A stretch of DNA of 64,000 nt from Pelagihabitans sp947500445 (GTDB lineage Bacteria; Bacteroidota; Bacteroidia; Flavobacteriales; Flavobacteriaceae): assembly GCF_050589625.1 (NCBI RefSeq), contig NZ_JBNGOP010000021.1:1-64000 (forward strand). Reading direction: 5' to 3'. The position numbers and the translations under genes are program-made. This document shows positions 25,686 to 34,965 of the stretch, piece after piece. The number at the start of each line of letters is the position of its first letter. The first letter of the stretch is position 1. The notes under the pieces were generated by a model. The model had not been told where the DNA came from and made no database searches. It worked only from the letters and a program-made list of their open reading frames with translations.

Positions 25686-26681
25686 ATGAAAATAGATTTC
25701 AAGCACCGGCAATCGGCGCATTGTGAAAATGGGGTCATCTCCAATCTTATGGAATACCACGGGTTTCAAGTTAGCGAACCCATGGTGTTCGGTATCGGAT
25801 CAGGGCTTCTTTTTTGTTATATTCCCTTTGTAAAGATCAATTATGCCCCTTTGATCACCTACCGTGCCATGGCCGGTTTTATCTTTAAACGCTTTGCCAA
25901 AAGGGTGGGCATTACCATCAAAAGGGAAAAGTTCAAAGATCCCAAAAGGGCAAAGGACCGATTGGACCAAAACCTGGCCAAGGACAATCCGGTAGGGTTA
26001 CAAGTGGGGGTTTACAATCTCACCTACTTTCCCGACGAATACCGTTTTCATTTCAATGCCCACAATTTAGTGGTCTATGGCAAGGACGACGACACCTATC
26101 TGATCAGCGATCCCGTAATGCAGCACACCACTACCTTGACCGCGGAAGAATTGGAAAAAGTACGTTATGCAAAAGGCCCTTTTGCACCCAAAGGCCATAT
26201 GTATTACCCCGTGGCCTTTCCCAAAACCTTGGAACTGGAAAAAGCGATAAAAAAGGGGATCCGACATACTTGTCGAGAAATGCTTGCCCCGGTACCCATT
26301 GTCGGGGCAAAAGGAGTAAAGACCGTTGCGAAAATGATCCGCAAATGGCCCAAGAAGCATGGAAGCAAAAAAACCAACCACTATCTGGGGCAAATCGTTC
26401 GCATGCAAGAAGAGATCGGTACCGGGGGAGGCGGTTTTCGCTATATCTATGCCGCTTTTTTACAAGAGGCCAGTACCGTGCTCAACAACCCGAGCTTGGC
26501 GGAACTATCGCAACAGATGACCGAAATCGGAGATCAATGGCGCGATTTTGCCCTTGACGCCTCTCGTTTGTACAAAAACCGAAGTGTCGAAAGCGATGGC
26601 TATACCAAGGTAGCGGACCAACTAGAGGCCATCGGCGATCGCGAGGCCGCATTTTTTGCCCAATTGAAAAAAACGATCTAA
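25686..26681 (+). CDS. BtrH N-terminal-domain protein, possible acyltransferase/thiol enzyme
   Basis: A 331-residue protein whose first 150 residues match the BtrH_N type: Cys13 in SAHCENGVISNLMEYHG, His126 in FHFNAHNLVVYGKDDD and Asp142 in YLISDP. Together these make a papain/C39-like Cys-His-Asp arrangement. BtrH of butirosin biosynthesis moves an acyl group from an ACP to an aminoglycoside. By analogy this protein could release or transfer the polyene acyl chain from its ACP, perhaps to the resorcinol hydroxyl; that is an inference. The C-terminal half (about 180-331) is helical and unassigned. Confidence 0.75.
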   Translation: MKIDFKHRQSAHCENGVISNLMEYHGFQVSEPMVFGIGSGLLFCYIPFVKINYAPLITYRAMAGFIFKRFAKRVGITIKREKFKDPKRAKDRLDQNLAKDNPVGLQVGVYNLTYFPDEYRFHFNAHNLVVYGKDDDTYLISDPVMQHTTTLTAEELEKVRYAKGPFAPKGHMYYPVAFPKTLELEKAIKKGIRHTCREMLAPVPIVGAKGVKTVAKMIRKWPKKHGSKKTNHYLGQIVRMQEEIGTGGGGFRYIYAAFLQEASTVLNNPSLAELSQQMTEIGDQWRDFALDASRLYKNRSVESDGYTKVADQLEAIGDREAAFFAQLKKTI

Positions 26682-26695
26682 CCACAGGCGGTGAA

Positions 26696-27448
26696 ATGGA
26701 AGGAATGATCCAAATATCCGAACTTTCCAAAAAATATAAGGGCGCTACCGACTATTCGGTGCGCCAATTATCGCTGACCATCGGCGAAGGGGAAATATTT
26801 GGATTGTTGGGACCCAACGGTGCCGGAAAAACCACCTTGATCTCCATGCTCTGTTCCCTGTTAAAACCGACATCCGGCAGTTTTCGCATCGCCGGGCTGG
26901 ACTATACGGCACAAAAAAGGCAATTGCAACGGCTCATCGGGATCGTACCACAGGAATACGCCCTATACCCCACCCTAACGGCAATGGAGAACCTTCGGTA
27001 TTTTGGTAGCATGTACGGCCTTAAGGGAAAGCCGTTGCAAACCAACATCGAACAACAGTTGGTAGGTATGGGCCTCACCGATTTTGCGCACAAAAAGACC
27101 AAAACCTTTTCAGGGGGCATGAAAAGGCGCCTCAACCTTATTGCGGGAATCTTGCACCGGCCTAAAGTCCTTTTTTTGGACGAACCTACGGTGGGGGTCG
27201 ACGTACAGTCGAGATCGGTGATCTTGGAACAGTTAAAACAACTGCAACAAGCGGGAACCACTATCGTATACACCTCGCACCACCTCAACGAAGCGGAGGA
27301 GTTTTGCACCGAAGTGGCCATAATCGATAGGGGGACCATTATTTGCAAAGGCGCTCCAAAAACACTGGTTTCCGAAGAAGCGAACGCCCGCCATTTGGAG
27401 GATGTTTTTTTAATAAAAACGGGCAAGGCCCTAAGGGACCATGCATAA
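26696..27448 (+). CDS. ABC transporter ATP-binding protein
   Basis: A 250-residue ATPase: Walker A GPNGAGKTT (about 41-49), Q-loop near IVPQEYALYPTLT, signature FSGGMKRRLNLI, Walker B VLFLDEPTVGVD and the switch histidine in TSHHLNEAEE. It overlaps by 8 bases the permease gene for an ABC-2-type channel. Together they probably move a flexirubin precursor or the finished pigment across the inner membrane. The start may be ATG 26696 or 26705. Confidence 0.93.
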   Translation: MEGMIQISELSKKYKGATDYSVRQLSLTIGEGEIFGLLGPNGAGKTTLISMLCSLLKPTSGSFRIAGLDYTAQKRQLQRLIGIVPQEYALYPTLTAMENLRYFGSMYGLKGKPLQTNIEQQLVGMGLTDFAHKKTKTFSGGMKRRLNLIAGILHRPKVLFLDEPTVGVDVQSRSVILEQLKQLQQAGTTIVYTSHHLNEAEEFCTEVAIIDRGTIICKGAPKTLVSEEANARHLEDVFLIKTGKALRDHA

Positions 27449-28709
27449 ACTTTTAGCGGCCACATACAAGGAATTGCTTTTACTGACACGGGATTTGGGC
27501 GGCCTGGCCGTACTATTTTTGATGCCTTTATTACTGGTCGTTACCGTAACCCTCATACAGGACAGTACGTTCAAAACCTTGGAACCGGTTAAAATACCCC
27601 TATTGGTGGTGGACAACGATCAGGGTACCGTTTCCCAAAACATACAACACAACCTCAATAGCGCCGCAATGTTCGAAGTAGTGCCCTCACCGAACGAGAA
27701 AGCCGCTCAAAAGCTGGTACAACAGGGAACGTTTCAATTGGCCATTGTTATTCCGGAAAACCTTTCCGAAAGTTTGGCCCAAAGGGTAAACGGGAATGTA
27801 GACCGTATCCTTTCTCGCTTTGCGGACGGGGAAAGCGCCGATAGTTTGCAAAAAAATGTGTTGCCCCCCAAGGAAATTCGCTTGTATTTTGATCCCGCTA
27901 CCCAACAGGCCTTTAAAACATCGGTACGTACCAATATCGATCAAATGGTGGCCAAGCTGGAAAGTGAGGCCGTATACCGAGCCTTTCAGGAACAGCTTAC
28001 CGAAAACCCGTCGGACGCGCTTTTCGATACCGACCATTTTATAACCTTCACCGAGGCATCCCCGGACGGCGAGCAACAAATGGCGGTTCCCAATGCTACC
28101 CAGCACAACATCCCGGCATGGACGCTTTTTGCTATTTTCTTTATCATTTTACCCCTGGGTACCAATATGGTGAACGAAAAAAATCAGGGCACCTTCGTAC
28201 GGCTTCGAACACAACCGGTTCCCTATTCGATCGTACTGGCGGGAAAGGCCCTTGTTTTTATCGCCGTGGCCATGGTACAATTTGCCCTGATGCTTTTAGT
28301 GGGCATGTATCTTTTTCCACTCCTAAACCTGTCCCCGCTCGAGATCAAGGGCAAATTGCCCTTGCTGTTCCTAGTTGCCTTTTTTGCCGGTTTGGCCGCA
28401 GTGGGGCTCGGTATTTTGGTAGGGACCATCGCCCGTACCCAAGAACAATCGGCCCCTTTTGCCGCTACCTTTGTAGTAATCCTTGCCGCTATCGGTGGGG
28501 TATGGGTGCCCGTATTCGCCATGCCGGGGTTTATGCAGACCCTCTCAAAGGTATCGCCAATGAATTGGGGACTCAATGCCTTTTATGATGTATTTTTGCG
28601 GAACGTGGGAATAGCACAACTACTTCCGGAGATTGGTGCATTGAGCCTCTTTTTTATCATAACCACCCTAATTGCCTTACTTTACAATGCCAAAAAAAAT
28701 GCCATCTAA
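27441..28709 (+). CDS. ABC-2 type transporter permease
   Basis: A 422-residue permease. One membrane segment is near the N-terminus (about 17-38), then a large periplasmic domain (about 45-220), then five segments in the C-terminal half, including TLFAIFFIILPLGTNMVNEK and the PMNWGLNAFYDVFLR loop typical of ABC-2 permeases. It overlaps the ATPase gene upstream, and its end overlaps the thioesterase gene. Substrate unknown; the setting suggests pigment export. Confidence 0.9.
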   Translation: MHKLLAATYKELLLLTRDLGGLAVLFLMPLLLVVTVTLIQDSTFKTLEPVKIPLLVVDNDQGTVSQNIQHNLNSAAMFEVVPSPNEKAAQKLVQQGTFQLAIVIPENLSESLAQRVNGNVDRILSRFADGESADSLQKNVLPPKEIRLYFDPATQQAFKTSVRTNIDQMVAKLESEAVYRAFQEQLTENPSDALFDTDHFITFTEASPDGEQQMAVPNATQHNIPAWTLFAIFFIILPLGTNMVNEKNQGTFVRLRTQPVPYSIVLAGKALVFIAVAMVQFALMLLVGMYLFPLLNLSPLEIKGKLPLLFLVAFFAGLAAVGLGILVGTIARTQEQSAPFAATFVVILAAIGGVWVPVFAMPGFMQTLSKVSPMNWGLNAFYDVFLRNVGIAQLLPEIGALSLFFIITTLIALLYNAKKNAI

Positions 28710-29133
28710 CACCGCCAAAGAAATCAGCCACACCAGTGAGGTACGGGTACGCTTTGCAGAAACAGATCCTTTGGGAATCGTATGGCACGGCAATTACATT
28801 CAGTATTTTGAGGACGGTAGGGAATCCTTTGGGCGGCATCACGGTATTTCTTATCTCGACCAAAAAGCGCACAACTTCGCTACGCCCATCGTATCCTCAC
28901 AATGCGAACACAAACTTCCGCTGACCTACGGGGATGTGGCCACGATCAAAACGACCTATGTAGATTCCGCAGCGGCCAAAATGATCTTCAAATACGAAAT
29001 CTATAACCCAAAGGGACAGGTGGTCTGCACAGGAAAAACGGTACAGGTGTTTGTTGCGCTCGGTGGGGAGCTTTCGCTTACAGCCCCTGATTTTTTTAAG
29101 GATTGGAAACTAAAAATGGGGCTAACGGTATGA
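28687..29133 (+). CDS. 4-hydroxybenzoyl-CoA thioesterase-family (YbgC-like) thioesterase
   Basis: A hotdog thioesterase of about 148 residues. The catalytic aspartate is in VRFAETDPLGIVWHGNYIQY, the classic YbgC/4HBT 'D-x-x-G-x-x-(W/Y)-H-x-N-Y' motif. It would hydrolyse acyl-ACP or acyl-CoA, perhaps releasing the polyene acid or editing stalled chains. Translation probably starts at ATG 28687 or 28699; both lie within the end of the permease gene. The stop overlaps the next start (ATGA). Confidence 0.88.
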   Translation: MPKKMPSNTAKEISHTSEVRVRFAETDPLGIVWHGNYIQYFEDGRESFGRHHGISYLDQKAHNFATPIVSSQCEHKLPLTYGDVATIKTTYVDSAAAKMIFKYEIYNPKGQVVCTGKTVQVFVALGGELSLTAPDFFKDWKLKMGLTV

Positions 29134-30278
29134 GCGCGATATACCTTTCGCACAACAACATCGTTTCCGGTTATGGTTTGGATTCCGCCGTGGCCGTGGA
29201 AAACATCCGCGCCGAAAAAACGGCGCTAAAGGTCGTTTCGGACAACAACATTTTGCCCGTACCCATTTGTACCTCCCGACCGGATGCCGGTATATTGAAC
29301 GATGCTTTTGAAGGATTGCGTACGAAAGAGGACCATACGCGACTGGAGCAGTTATTGCTTCTTTCCATTTCTAAAACGTTACACGCCGCACAGCTACCCA
29401 TAACCCAAAAAGTAGGACTGATCATTTCTACGACCAAGGGCAATATCGACGTCTTGGAACCCCAAAACCCCTTTTCGGAAAAACGGGCATATCTTGGCGC
29501 ATTAGGGTACAAAATCAAAACTTTTTTTGGTTTCCAGAACGACGCGATCGTACTTTCCAACGCCTGCGTTTCCGGAGTATTGGCCATAGCGGTCGCCAAA
29601 CGATTGATCTTGCAGGGCACCTATGACCATGTGGTGGTGGCCGGTGGAGATCTGGTAACCAAATTTATCCTTTCCGGTTTTCACGCCTTTCAGGCACTGA
29701 GCAATGCCCCGTGCCGGCCCTATGACCAGCACCGTACCGGTATCAATATTGGGGAGGTGGGTGCCAGTGTACTGGTCACCAAGGACACCGCGCTACTAAC
29801 GGAGGAAGCGGTAACCGTTTTGGGCGAGGCTTCTTGCAACGACGCCAACCATATTTCGGGACCTTCACGGACCGGGGAAGGACTGTATAGGAGTATTCGT
29901 TCGGCATTGGACCAAAGCGGTCTACGACCCGAGGAAATCGATAGCATTTCGGCCCATGGTACCGCTACCCCTTTCAATGACGAAATGGAGGCGATCGCCT
30001 TTAACCGAGCGGCCTTGGGCGAGACCCCTTTAAACAGCTTAAAAGGCTATTTTGGGCATACGCTTGGTGCTTCGGGCCTATTGGAAACCATAGTAGGCAT
30101 GCATGCCCTCGCACAAAATACCCTGTTCGCTTCCAAGGGGTTTCAGGAACTTGGAGTAAGCCAACCATTGCACATTATAACAGAAACGGTCAAAAGACCG
30201 ATGCGCACTTTTTTAAAGACTGCCTCCGGTTTTGGTGGGTGCAATACGGCAGCCGTTTTTCAAAAAGCAGATCGATGA
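29130..30278 (+). CDS. Beta-ketoacyl-ACP synthase
   Basis: A 382-residue condensing enzyme from ATG 29130, which overlaps the thioesterase stop. The Cys-His-His triad is intact: Cys146 in VLSNACVSGVLA, one His in SISAHGTATPFND and another in GYFGHTLGASGLLE. It is more divergent than the ketosynthase at 19740, lacking the usual first strand motif. It is followed by an overlapping truncated ketosynthase-like gene and a second ACP, so these three probably work together, perhaps on starter loading or a distinct elongation step. Confidence 0.88.
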   Translation: MSAIYLSHNNIVSGYGLDSAVAVENIRAEKTALKVVSDNNILPVPICTSRPDAGILNDAFEGLRTKEDHTRLEQLLLLSISKTLHAAQLPITQKVGLIISTTKGNIDVLEPQNPFSEKRAYLGALGYKIKTFFGFQNDAIVLSNACVSGVLAIAVAKRLILQGTYDHVVVAGGDLVTKFILSGFHAFQALSNAPCRPYDQHRTGINIGEVGASVLVTKDTALLTEEAVTVLGEASCNDANHISGPSRTGEGLYRSIRSALDQSGLRPEEIDSISAHGTATPFNDEMEAIAFNRAALGETPLNSLKGYFGHTLGASGLLETIVGMHALAQNTLFASKGFQELGVSQPLHIITETVKRPMRTFLKTASGFGGCNTAAVFQKADR

Positions 30279-30883
30279 TGCACGCTTCCCATCACATACA
30301 AAGCTATTGTCATGTACGCAACGGAAGTGTACTGCTGAACGGCAAAACGATTTTCGAAAGCGCTGCCTCCGATTGGAAGACCTTTTCAAAAACGGCCTAT
30401 CGGCAACTGGATATGGACCATTCCAAGTTCTTTAAAATGGATACGCTGAGCAAATTGGCCATGATTGCCTCGGAACCCCTTTTAAGATCCGAACCCGAAA
30501 AGAACATCGCTTTGGTACTATCCAACAGGGCTTCCAGTTTGGATACGGACCGAAAACATCAAAAAAGCATCGAAGATCCAGAACAGTTTTATCCCAGTCC
30601 CGCGGTTTTTGTGTATACCCTTCCCAATATCTGCTTGGGCGAGATCAGTATCAAACACCGTTTGTTTTCGGAAAATAGCTTTTTTGTCTTTGACACCTTT
30701 AATGCCGATATACTGTACGACTATGCGACCGGTCTCCTGAACGGCAACAGTGCCGAAAAAGTACTTTGTGGCTGGGTGGACAACGACAACGAAAAGTACG
30801 GGGCCTTTTTGTACGTTGTGGCAAAGAATGGTATTTTTACCCATTCGAAAAAGAGAATAAACCAGCTATACCAGACTCCATGA
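30275..30883 (+). CDS. Short ketosynthase-like protein without an evident active site
   Basis: A protein of about 202 residues resembling the N-terminal half of a beta-ketoacyl synthase (IALVLSNRASSLDTDRKHQK, then AVFVYTLPNICLGEISIKHR). The condensing-enzyme Cys-Ser/Ala-Ser-Gly loop is not present and the whole C-terminal half with the two histidines is absent. Such short proteins occur in aryl-polyene-type clusters. It may partner the intact ketosynthase upstream. It overlaps both neighbours by ATGA junctions, which fixes the start (ATG 30275 or 30278). Confidence 0.7.
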   Translation: MMHASHHIQSYCHVRNGSVLLNGKTIFESAASDWKTFSKTAYRQLDMDHSKFFKMDTLSKLAMIASEPLLRSEPEKNIALVLSNRASSLDTDRKHQKSIEDPEQFYPSPAVFVYTLPNICLGEISIKHRLFSENSFFVFDTFNADILYDYATGLLNGNSAEKVLCGWVDNDNEKYGAFLYVVAKNGIFTHSKKRINQLYQTP

Positions 30884-31137
30884 GCGATTTGAAATTAGAA
30901 CTAAAAGAAAAAATCATCGAGCAACTGAACTTGGAAGATGTCGCCATCGATGAAATAGGGGATACCGATCCGCTTTTTGGTGACGGTCTGGGCCTAGATT
31001 CTATCGATGCATTGGAACTTATCGTAATGTTGGACAAGGACTATGGCATTAAGTTGGCCGACCCCAAACAAGGCAGGGACATCTTTGAATCGGTAGCGAC
31101 CATGGCCGCCTATATCGAAGCCCATAAAAAAGCTTAG
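30880..31137 (+). CDS. Acyl carrier protein 2
   Basis: An 85-residue carrier protein with Ser41 in GLGLDSIDALELIV as the phosphopantetheine site. The start at ATG 30880 overlaps the upstream stop; a longer open frame upstream is a shadow of the previous gene. The downstream 139 bases are non-coding, so this may end one transcription unit. It differs clearly from ACP 1 outside the DSx motif, suggesting a different acyl load. Confidence 0.92.
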   Translation: MSDLKLELKEKIIEQLNLEDVAIDEIGDTDPLFGDGLGLDSIDALELIVMLDKDYGIKLADPKQGRDIFESVATMAAYIEAHKKA

Positions 31138-31276
31138 GTACCATTTTCTTTCAGTAAACACCCCTTTTTTAAGGTCAAGAATCCGCTAAAGTCGGTAATC
31201 AAAACTTCCATTTAAACCCGGTTAAACTTGGGATATTCGTATTTTAGCAGGCGGTAACCGTTTAGCGGAAAACAGC

Positions 31277-32476
31277 ATGGGCAAAGGAGTAGCAATTACG
31301 GGTATGGGCATACTATCGGCCATAGGCAACAATGTTGCCGAAAACTACCGTTCCCTTTCGACCGCCAGCCCGGGCATCTCCCGAATTACCAAAATCGATA
31401 CCATCCATAAAAACGATATTATGGTAGGCGAGATCCGCGCCACCAATTCCGAATTGGAAAAGCAGCTGGGCCTTCCCGAAAATTCGTGGTCCCGCAGTGC
31501 ATTGATCGGTGCCATTGCCGCAAAAGAAGCAGTAGCCCATGCCAATATTGCGGACCTGCAGGAATACCGGACAGGGTTGATTTCCGGCACTACCGTGGGG
31601 GGCATGGACAAATCGGAACAACATTTTTACGATTACTTTGAAAACGATAACGAATGGCACCATATCAACGGCCTGCATGCCGGGGACTCCACTAAAAAAA
31701 TTGCCCAAAGCTTGGGTCTGGAAGCGAGTTTTGCCACCACGATCAGTACCGCGTGCTCCTCTGCCGCAAACGCCATACTATTGGGTGCGCGCATGATAAG
31801 ATCGGGCCGATTGGACCGGGTAATCGTGGGCGGAACGGATTCCCTTTCCAAGTTTACCATAAACGGTTTCAAAACCTTGATGATCTTATCGGACACCTGC
31901 AACACCCCTTTTGATGATCAGCGTAAAGGGCTCAACCTCGGTGAGGCGGCAGCCTATTTGGTATTGGAGTCGGATAAGGTGGTGAAAAAAACGCAGAAAG
32001 CGGTGTTAGGCTATGTAAAAGGCTACGGAAATGCCAATGATGCCTTTCACCAAACCGCCTCCTCGGAAAACGGTGATGGAGCGGTTTTGGCCATGGAAAA
32101 AGCGCTACAGGTTGCCGGAATCGCAGCTACCGAGATCGATTATGTGAACGCCCACGGTACCGCAACGCCCAACAACGACCTTTCCGAAGGACGGGCCATG
32201 TTACGGGTATTTGAAAACAAGGTGCCCGACTTCAGTTCCACCAAAGCTTTTACGGGCCATACCTTGGCCACGGCGGGAGCGGTAGAGGCCGTGTATAGCA
32301 TACTGGCGCTCCAAAACAATACCGTTTTCCCCAACCTCAACTTTGAAACGCCCATGTCGGAATTTGAACTACGACCACAAACCACCCTAAAAACAAAGGA
32401 ACTGCATACGGTATTGTCCAACTCTTTTGGTTTTGGCGGCAATTGTACCACCCTATTATTTTCAAAAGAGGCATGA
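31277..32476 (+). CDS. Beta-ketoacyl-ACP synthase (catalytic subunit)
   Basis: A 399-residue KAS with Cys160 in TISTACSSAANAILLG, His in DYVNAHGTATPNND and His in AFTGHTLATAGAVE, so it is expected to be active. The next gene, overlapping by ATGA, encodes a KAS-like protein without the cysteine. The pair resembles the ketosynthase/chain-length-factor heterodimers of type II polyketide synthases and of aryl-polyene systems. Confidence 0.92.
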   Translation: MGKGVAITGMGILSAIGNNVAENYRSLSTASPGISRITKIDTIHKNDIMVGEIRATNSELEKQLGLPENSWSRSALIGAIAAKEAVAHANIADLQEYRTGLISGTTVGGMDKSEQHFYDYFENDNEWHHINGLHAGDSTKKIAQSLGLEASFATTISTACSSAANAILLGARMIRSGRLDRVIVGGTDSLSKFTINGFKTLMILSDTCNTPFDDQRKGLNLGEAAAYLVLESDKVVKKTQKAVLGYVKGYGNANDAFHQTASSENGDGAVLAMEKALQVAGIAATEIDYVNAHGTATPNNDLSEGRAMLRVFENKVPDFSSTKAFTGHTLATAGAVEAVYSILALQNNTVFPNLNFETPMSEFELRPQTTLKTKELHTVLSNSFGFGGNCTTLLFSKEA

Positions 32477-33540
32477 TGAAACCGGTATACATAACGGGTA
32501 TCGGTTCGGTTTCCGCACAAAAAACCTATGATAACGAAACTTTTTTGGAGGAGGTTCGGGCCTACTCCGACACTACGATAACGGTACTGGACCCCGACTA
32601 TAAGGCTTACATCCCTAGGGCTGCCGCTCGGCGAATGGCCAAAGGCATAAAAATGAGTACGGTAAGCTCAAAAACGGCATTGGACGATGCCGGATTGACC
32701 AAGGTAGACGCCATCATCGTCGGTACCGGACTGGGTTGCATCGGGGATTCCGAAAAATTTGTGAGCGCCATTATCGATAACAAGGAACAATTTTTAACCC
32801 CGACACGCTTTATCCAGTCCTCGCACAATACGGTTTCCGGGCAGATCGCTATCGGCTTGAGCTGTAAAGGCTATAATTATACCTATGTGCATTCGGCGAT
32901 CTCTTTTGAATCCACGTTGATCGATGCACAAATGCAACTGGGCGCCGAAGAGGCTGACCACATTTTGGTCGGGGGCGTAGACGAGGTGGTCGCACACCAT
33001 GTAAACACGCACCGCCTGATCGGGCACGTAAAGCAAAACCCGGTCGCCTCGGATGCGCTATTACGGTCGAACACCCCGGGTTGTGTTATGGGCGAGGGAG
33101 CCCATTTTTTTACCCTTGGCCATAAAAAAACACCTTCGGCTTATGCCGAATTGGTGGGCGTGCGTACCTACAACACCTTAGCGGAAGAAAAACTGGAGGA
33201 AACGGTGCTTGCCTTTTTGGAGGAACATGGCGAAACCCCGGAAAGTATCGACCTGGTGGTATTGGGGAACAATGGGGATGTTGCCTATGACCATTACTAT
33301 GCGGTGCTGACCAAGGGAATTTTCAACGAACATCCGCAGGCGTATTACAAACATCTTTCCGGTGAGTTCGATACCGCTAGCGCCTTTGGGTTTTGGTTGG
33401 CCGCTAAAATGTTAAGAACGGGAACGGTTCCTACTGTCGTTCAATTGAACCGAGCTCCAGTAAAAAAACCCAAAACCATATTGCTTTATAACCAATACAG
33501 GGGAGAAAACCACAGTTTGGTGGTGCTACGACAATGCTAA
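32473..33540 (+). CDS. Chain-length-factor-like ketosynthase (inactive site)
   Basis: A protein of about 355 residues with the thiolase fold (MMKPVYITGIGSVSAQKTYD at the start, VDAIIVGTGLGCIGDSEKF near 75). Where active enzymes have the nucleophilic cysteine it reads TYVHSAISFES, and the NAHGTAT motif is replaced by LGNNGDVAYD. One histidine-like position remains in YKHLSGEFDTASAFGF. It therefore should not condense on its own but likely pairs with the active KAS just upstream. Start ATG 32473 overlaps the upstream stop. Confidence 0.85.
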   Translation: MMKPVYITGIGSVSAQKTYDNETFLEEVRAYSDTTITVLDPDYKAYIPRAAARRMAKGIKMSTVSSKTALDDAGLTKVDAIIVGTGLGCIGDSEKFVSAIIDNKEQFLTPTRFIQSSHNTVSGQIAIGLSCKGYNYTYVHSAISFESTLIDAQMQLGAEEADHILVGGVDEVVAHHVNTHRLIGHVKQNPVASDALLRSNTPGCVMGEGAHFFTLGHKKTPSAYAELVGVRTYNTLAEEKLEETVLAFLEEHGETPESIDLVVLGNNGDVAYDHYYAVLTKGIFNEHPQAYYKHLSGEFDTASAFGFWLAAKMLRTGTVPTVVQLNRAPVKKPKTILLYNQYRGENHSLVVLRQC

Positions 33541-34313
33541 AGCGCCGTTTCATAAATAAAGCAGGGGTTCTTTTTTTGGCCCTCACCGCTATTGCCGGCT
33601 TTTTTTTTCATACCTCGTGGTGGTGGTCGGGCGCAGTACTCTTTATATGGTTCTGGATCACCTTATTGGGTTCTTTTCTGATCCGATGGAACTATCACTT
33701 GAAAGCCATCCATTCCAATAAAAAAATTCAGGACAATTGGGTTTCCATTACTTTCGATGACGGTCCGAATGTGGACATTACCCCAAAAGTGCTACAGCTC
33801 TTGGATGCCTATAATGCGAAGGCTACTTTTTTTTGTATCGGCAAGCAGGCAAAGGCGCACCCGCAGTTGCTAAAAGAAATCGTGGCCAAGGGCCATACCC
33901 TGGGCAACCATACCTATAGCCATGCCAGGTCGTTCGGGTTTCTTGGCACACAACAGGTGATGGACGAGCTTCGCAAGACCAACGACCTTATCGAAAAGAT
34001 TACCGGATTAAAAATGCGCCTGTATCGGCCCTGTTTTGCTGTGACCAACCCACAGATCGAAAAGGCCGTCGCACAATTGGGACTGCATGTGATCGGATGG
34101 AACGTACGTTCGCTGGACACCACACCCCGGCCGGCTTCCATGGTGTTGAAACGAATTACCTCCAAAACTTCAAAAGGGGACGTGATCTTGTTACATGATA
34201 CCAGTGAGAAAAGCGTAGCGGTTTTGGAACAGTTATTGTTATTTTTACAGGAAAACAACCTACGATCGGTTCCGGTGGACCGGTTGTTACAGCGCAACGC
34301 ATATGCCAAATAA
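33534..34313 (+). CDS. Polysaccharide deacetylase-family (NodB homology) membrane protein
   Basis: A 259-residue protein with two N-terminal membrane segments (about 10-26 and 31-50) and a NodB domain. Motif 1 is SITFDDGPN (Asp75, Asp76), motif 2 is HTLGNHTYSHAR (His126, His130), motif 3 is RLYRPCFAVT with the usual R-x-P altered to R-P-C, and the late GDVILLHDT supplies His. Metal-dependent removal of an acetyl or other acyl group is expected at the membrane. Its place in the operon suggests action on a flexirubin intermediate, but that is an inference. Confidence 0.87.
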   Translation: MLKRRFINKAGVLFLALTAIAGFFFHTSWWWSGAVLFIWFWITLLGSFLIRWNYHLKAIHSNKKIQDNWVSITFDDGPNVDITPKVLQLLDAYNAKATFFCIGKQAKAHPQLLKEIVAKGHTLGNHTYSHARSFGFLGTQQVMDELRKTNDLIEKITGLKMRLYRPCFAVTNPQIEKAVAQLGLHVIGWNVRSLDTTPRPASMVLKRITSKTSKGDVILLHDTSEKSVAVLEQLLLFLQENNLRSVPVDRLLQRNAYAK

Positions 34314-34965
34314 CCTGATAAGCTTCTCCTTTGGTACGAAACGGAATTCCCTGATGCCACTGTTCGTCCTCTTGTTTTTTTCGGTTTCGTTAACGGCACA
34401 GACCGCTATGAGCGGTACTGAGGCCAAAGCCCTTCGTACGCTGGTAAAAACGCAGGCCAATGCGACCCGCACCATCAGCAGTAGCTTTACCCAATACAAA
34501 CATTTGGATTTTTTGACCAACGACATCGAATCCAAGGGAAAAATGGCCTTCAAGGCCCCCGATCTGGTAAAGTGGGAATACACCGAACCCTTTGCATACT
34601 CGGTACTTTTTAAAGATCAAAAGTTATACATCGACGATGCAGGGCAAAAAAGCGACATGGACCTCAGCAGCAGTAAGGTGTTCAAACAGTTGAACACTTT
34701 GATTACCGCCAGCATCCGAGGGGATATGTTCGATGAGAATGCCTTCGATATTTCCTATTTTAAACAAGAAAAAGGGAGCCTTGTACATTTTTTCCCAAAA
34801 GATGAACAGTTCGCGGATTTTATCAAGGCATTTCATATCACCTTCAATATGCAAGGAGAGGTCGATAAAGTAAAAATGATAGAACCTTCGGACGACTATA
34901 CCCTTATCGTTTTTAGCGACCGAAAACAAAACCAATCCCTACCCGATGCGGTTTTTGCTCAGTAG
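34303..34965 (+). CDS. LolA-like outer-membrane lipoprotein carrier
   Basis: A 220-residue periplasmic carrier related to LolA. The signal peptide (MPLFVLLFFSVSLTAQ) begins at an internal ATG (34354), although ATG 34303 overlaps the previous gene. The LolA pattern is seen in SSSFTQYKHLDFLTNDIESK, GKMAFKAPDLVKWEYTEP and LYIDDAGQKSDMDLSSSKVF. Dedicated LolA-like proteins are a hallmark of aryl-polyene and flexirubin clusters and are thought to ferry the hydrophobic product to the outer membrane. Confidence 0.87.
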   Translation: MPNNLISFSFGTKRNSLMPLFVLLFFSVSLTAQTAMSGTEAKALRTLVKTQANATRTISSSFTQYKHLDFLTNDIESKGKMAFKAPDLVKWEYTEPFAYSVLFKDQKLYIDDAGQKSDMDLSSSKVFKQLNTLITASIRGDMFDENAFDISYFKQEKGSLVHFFPKDEQFADFIKAFHITFNMQGEVDKVKMIEPSDDYTLIVFSDRKQNQSLPDAVFAQ

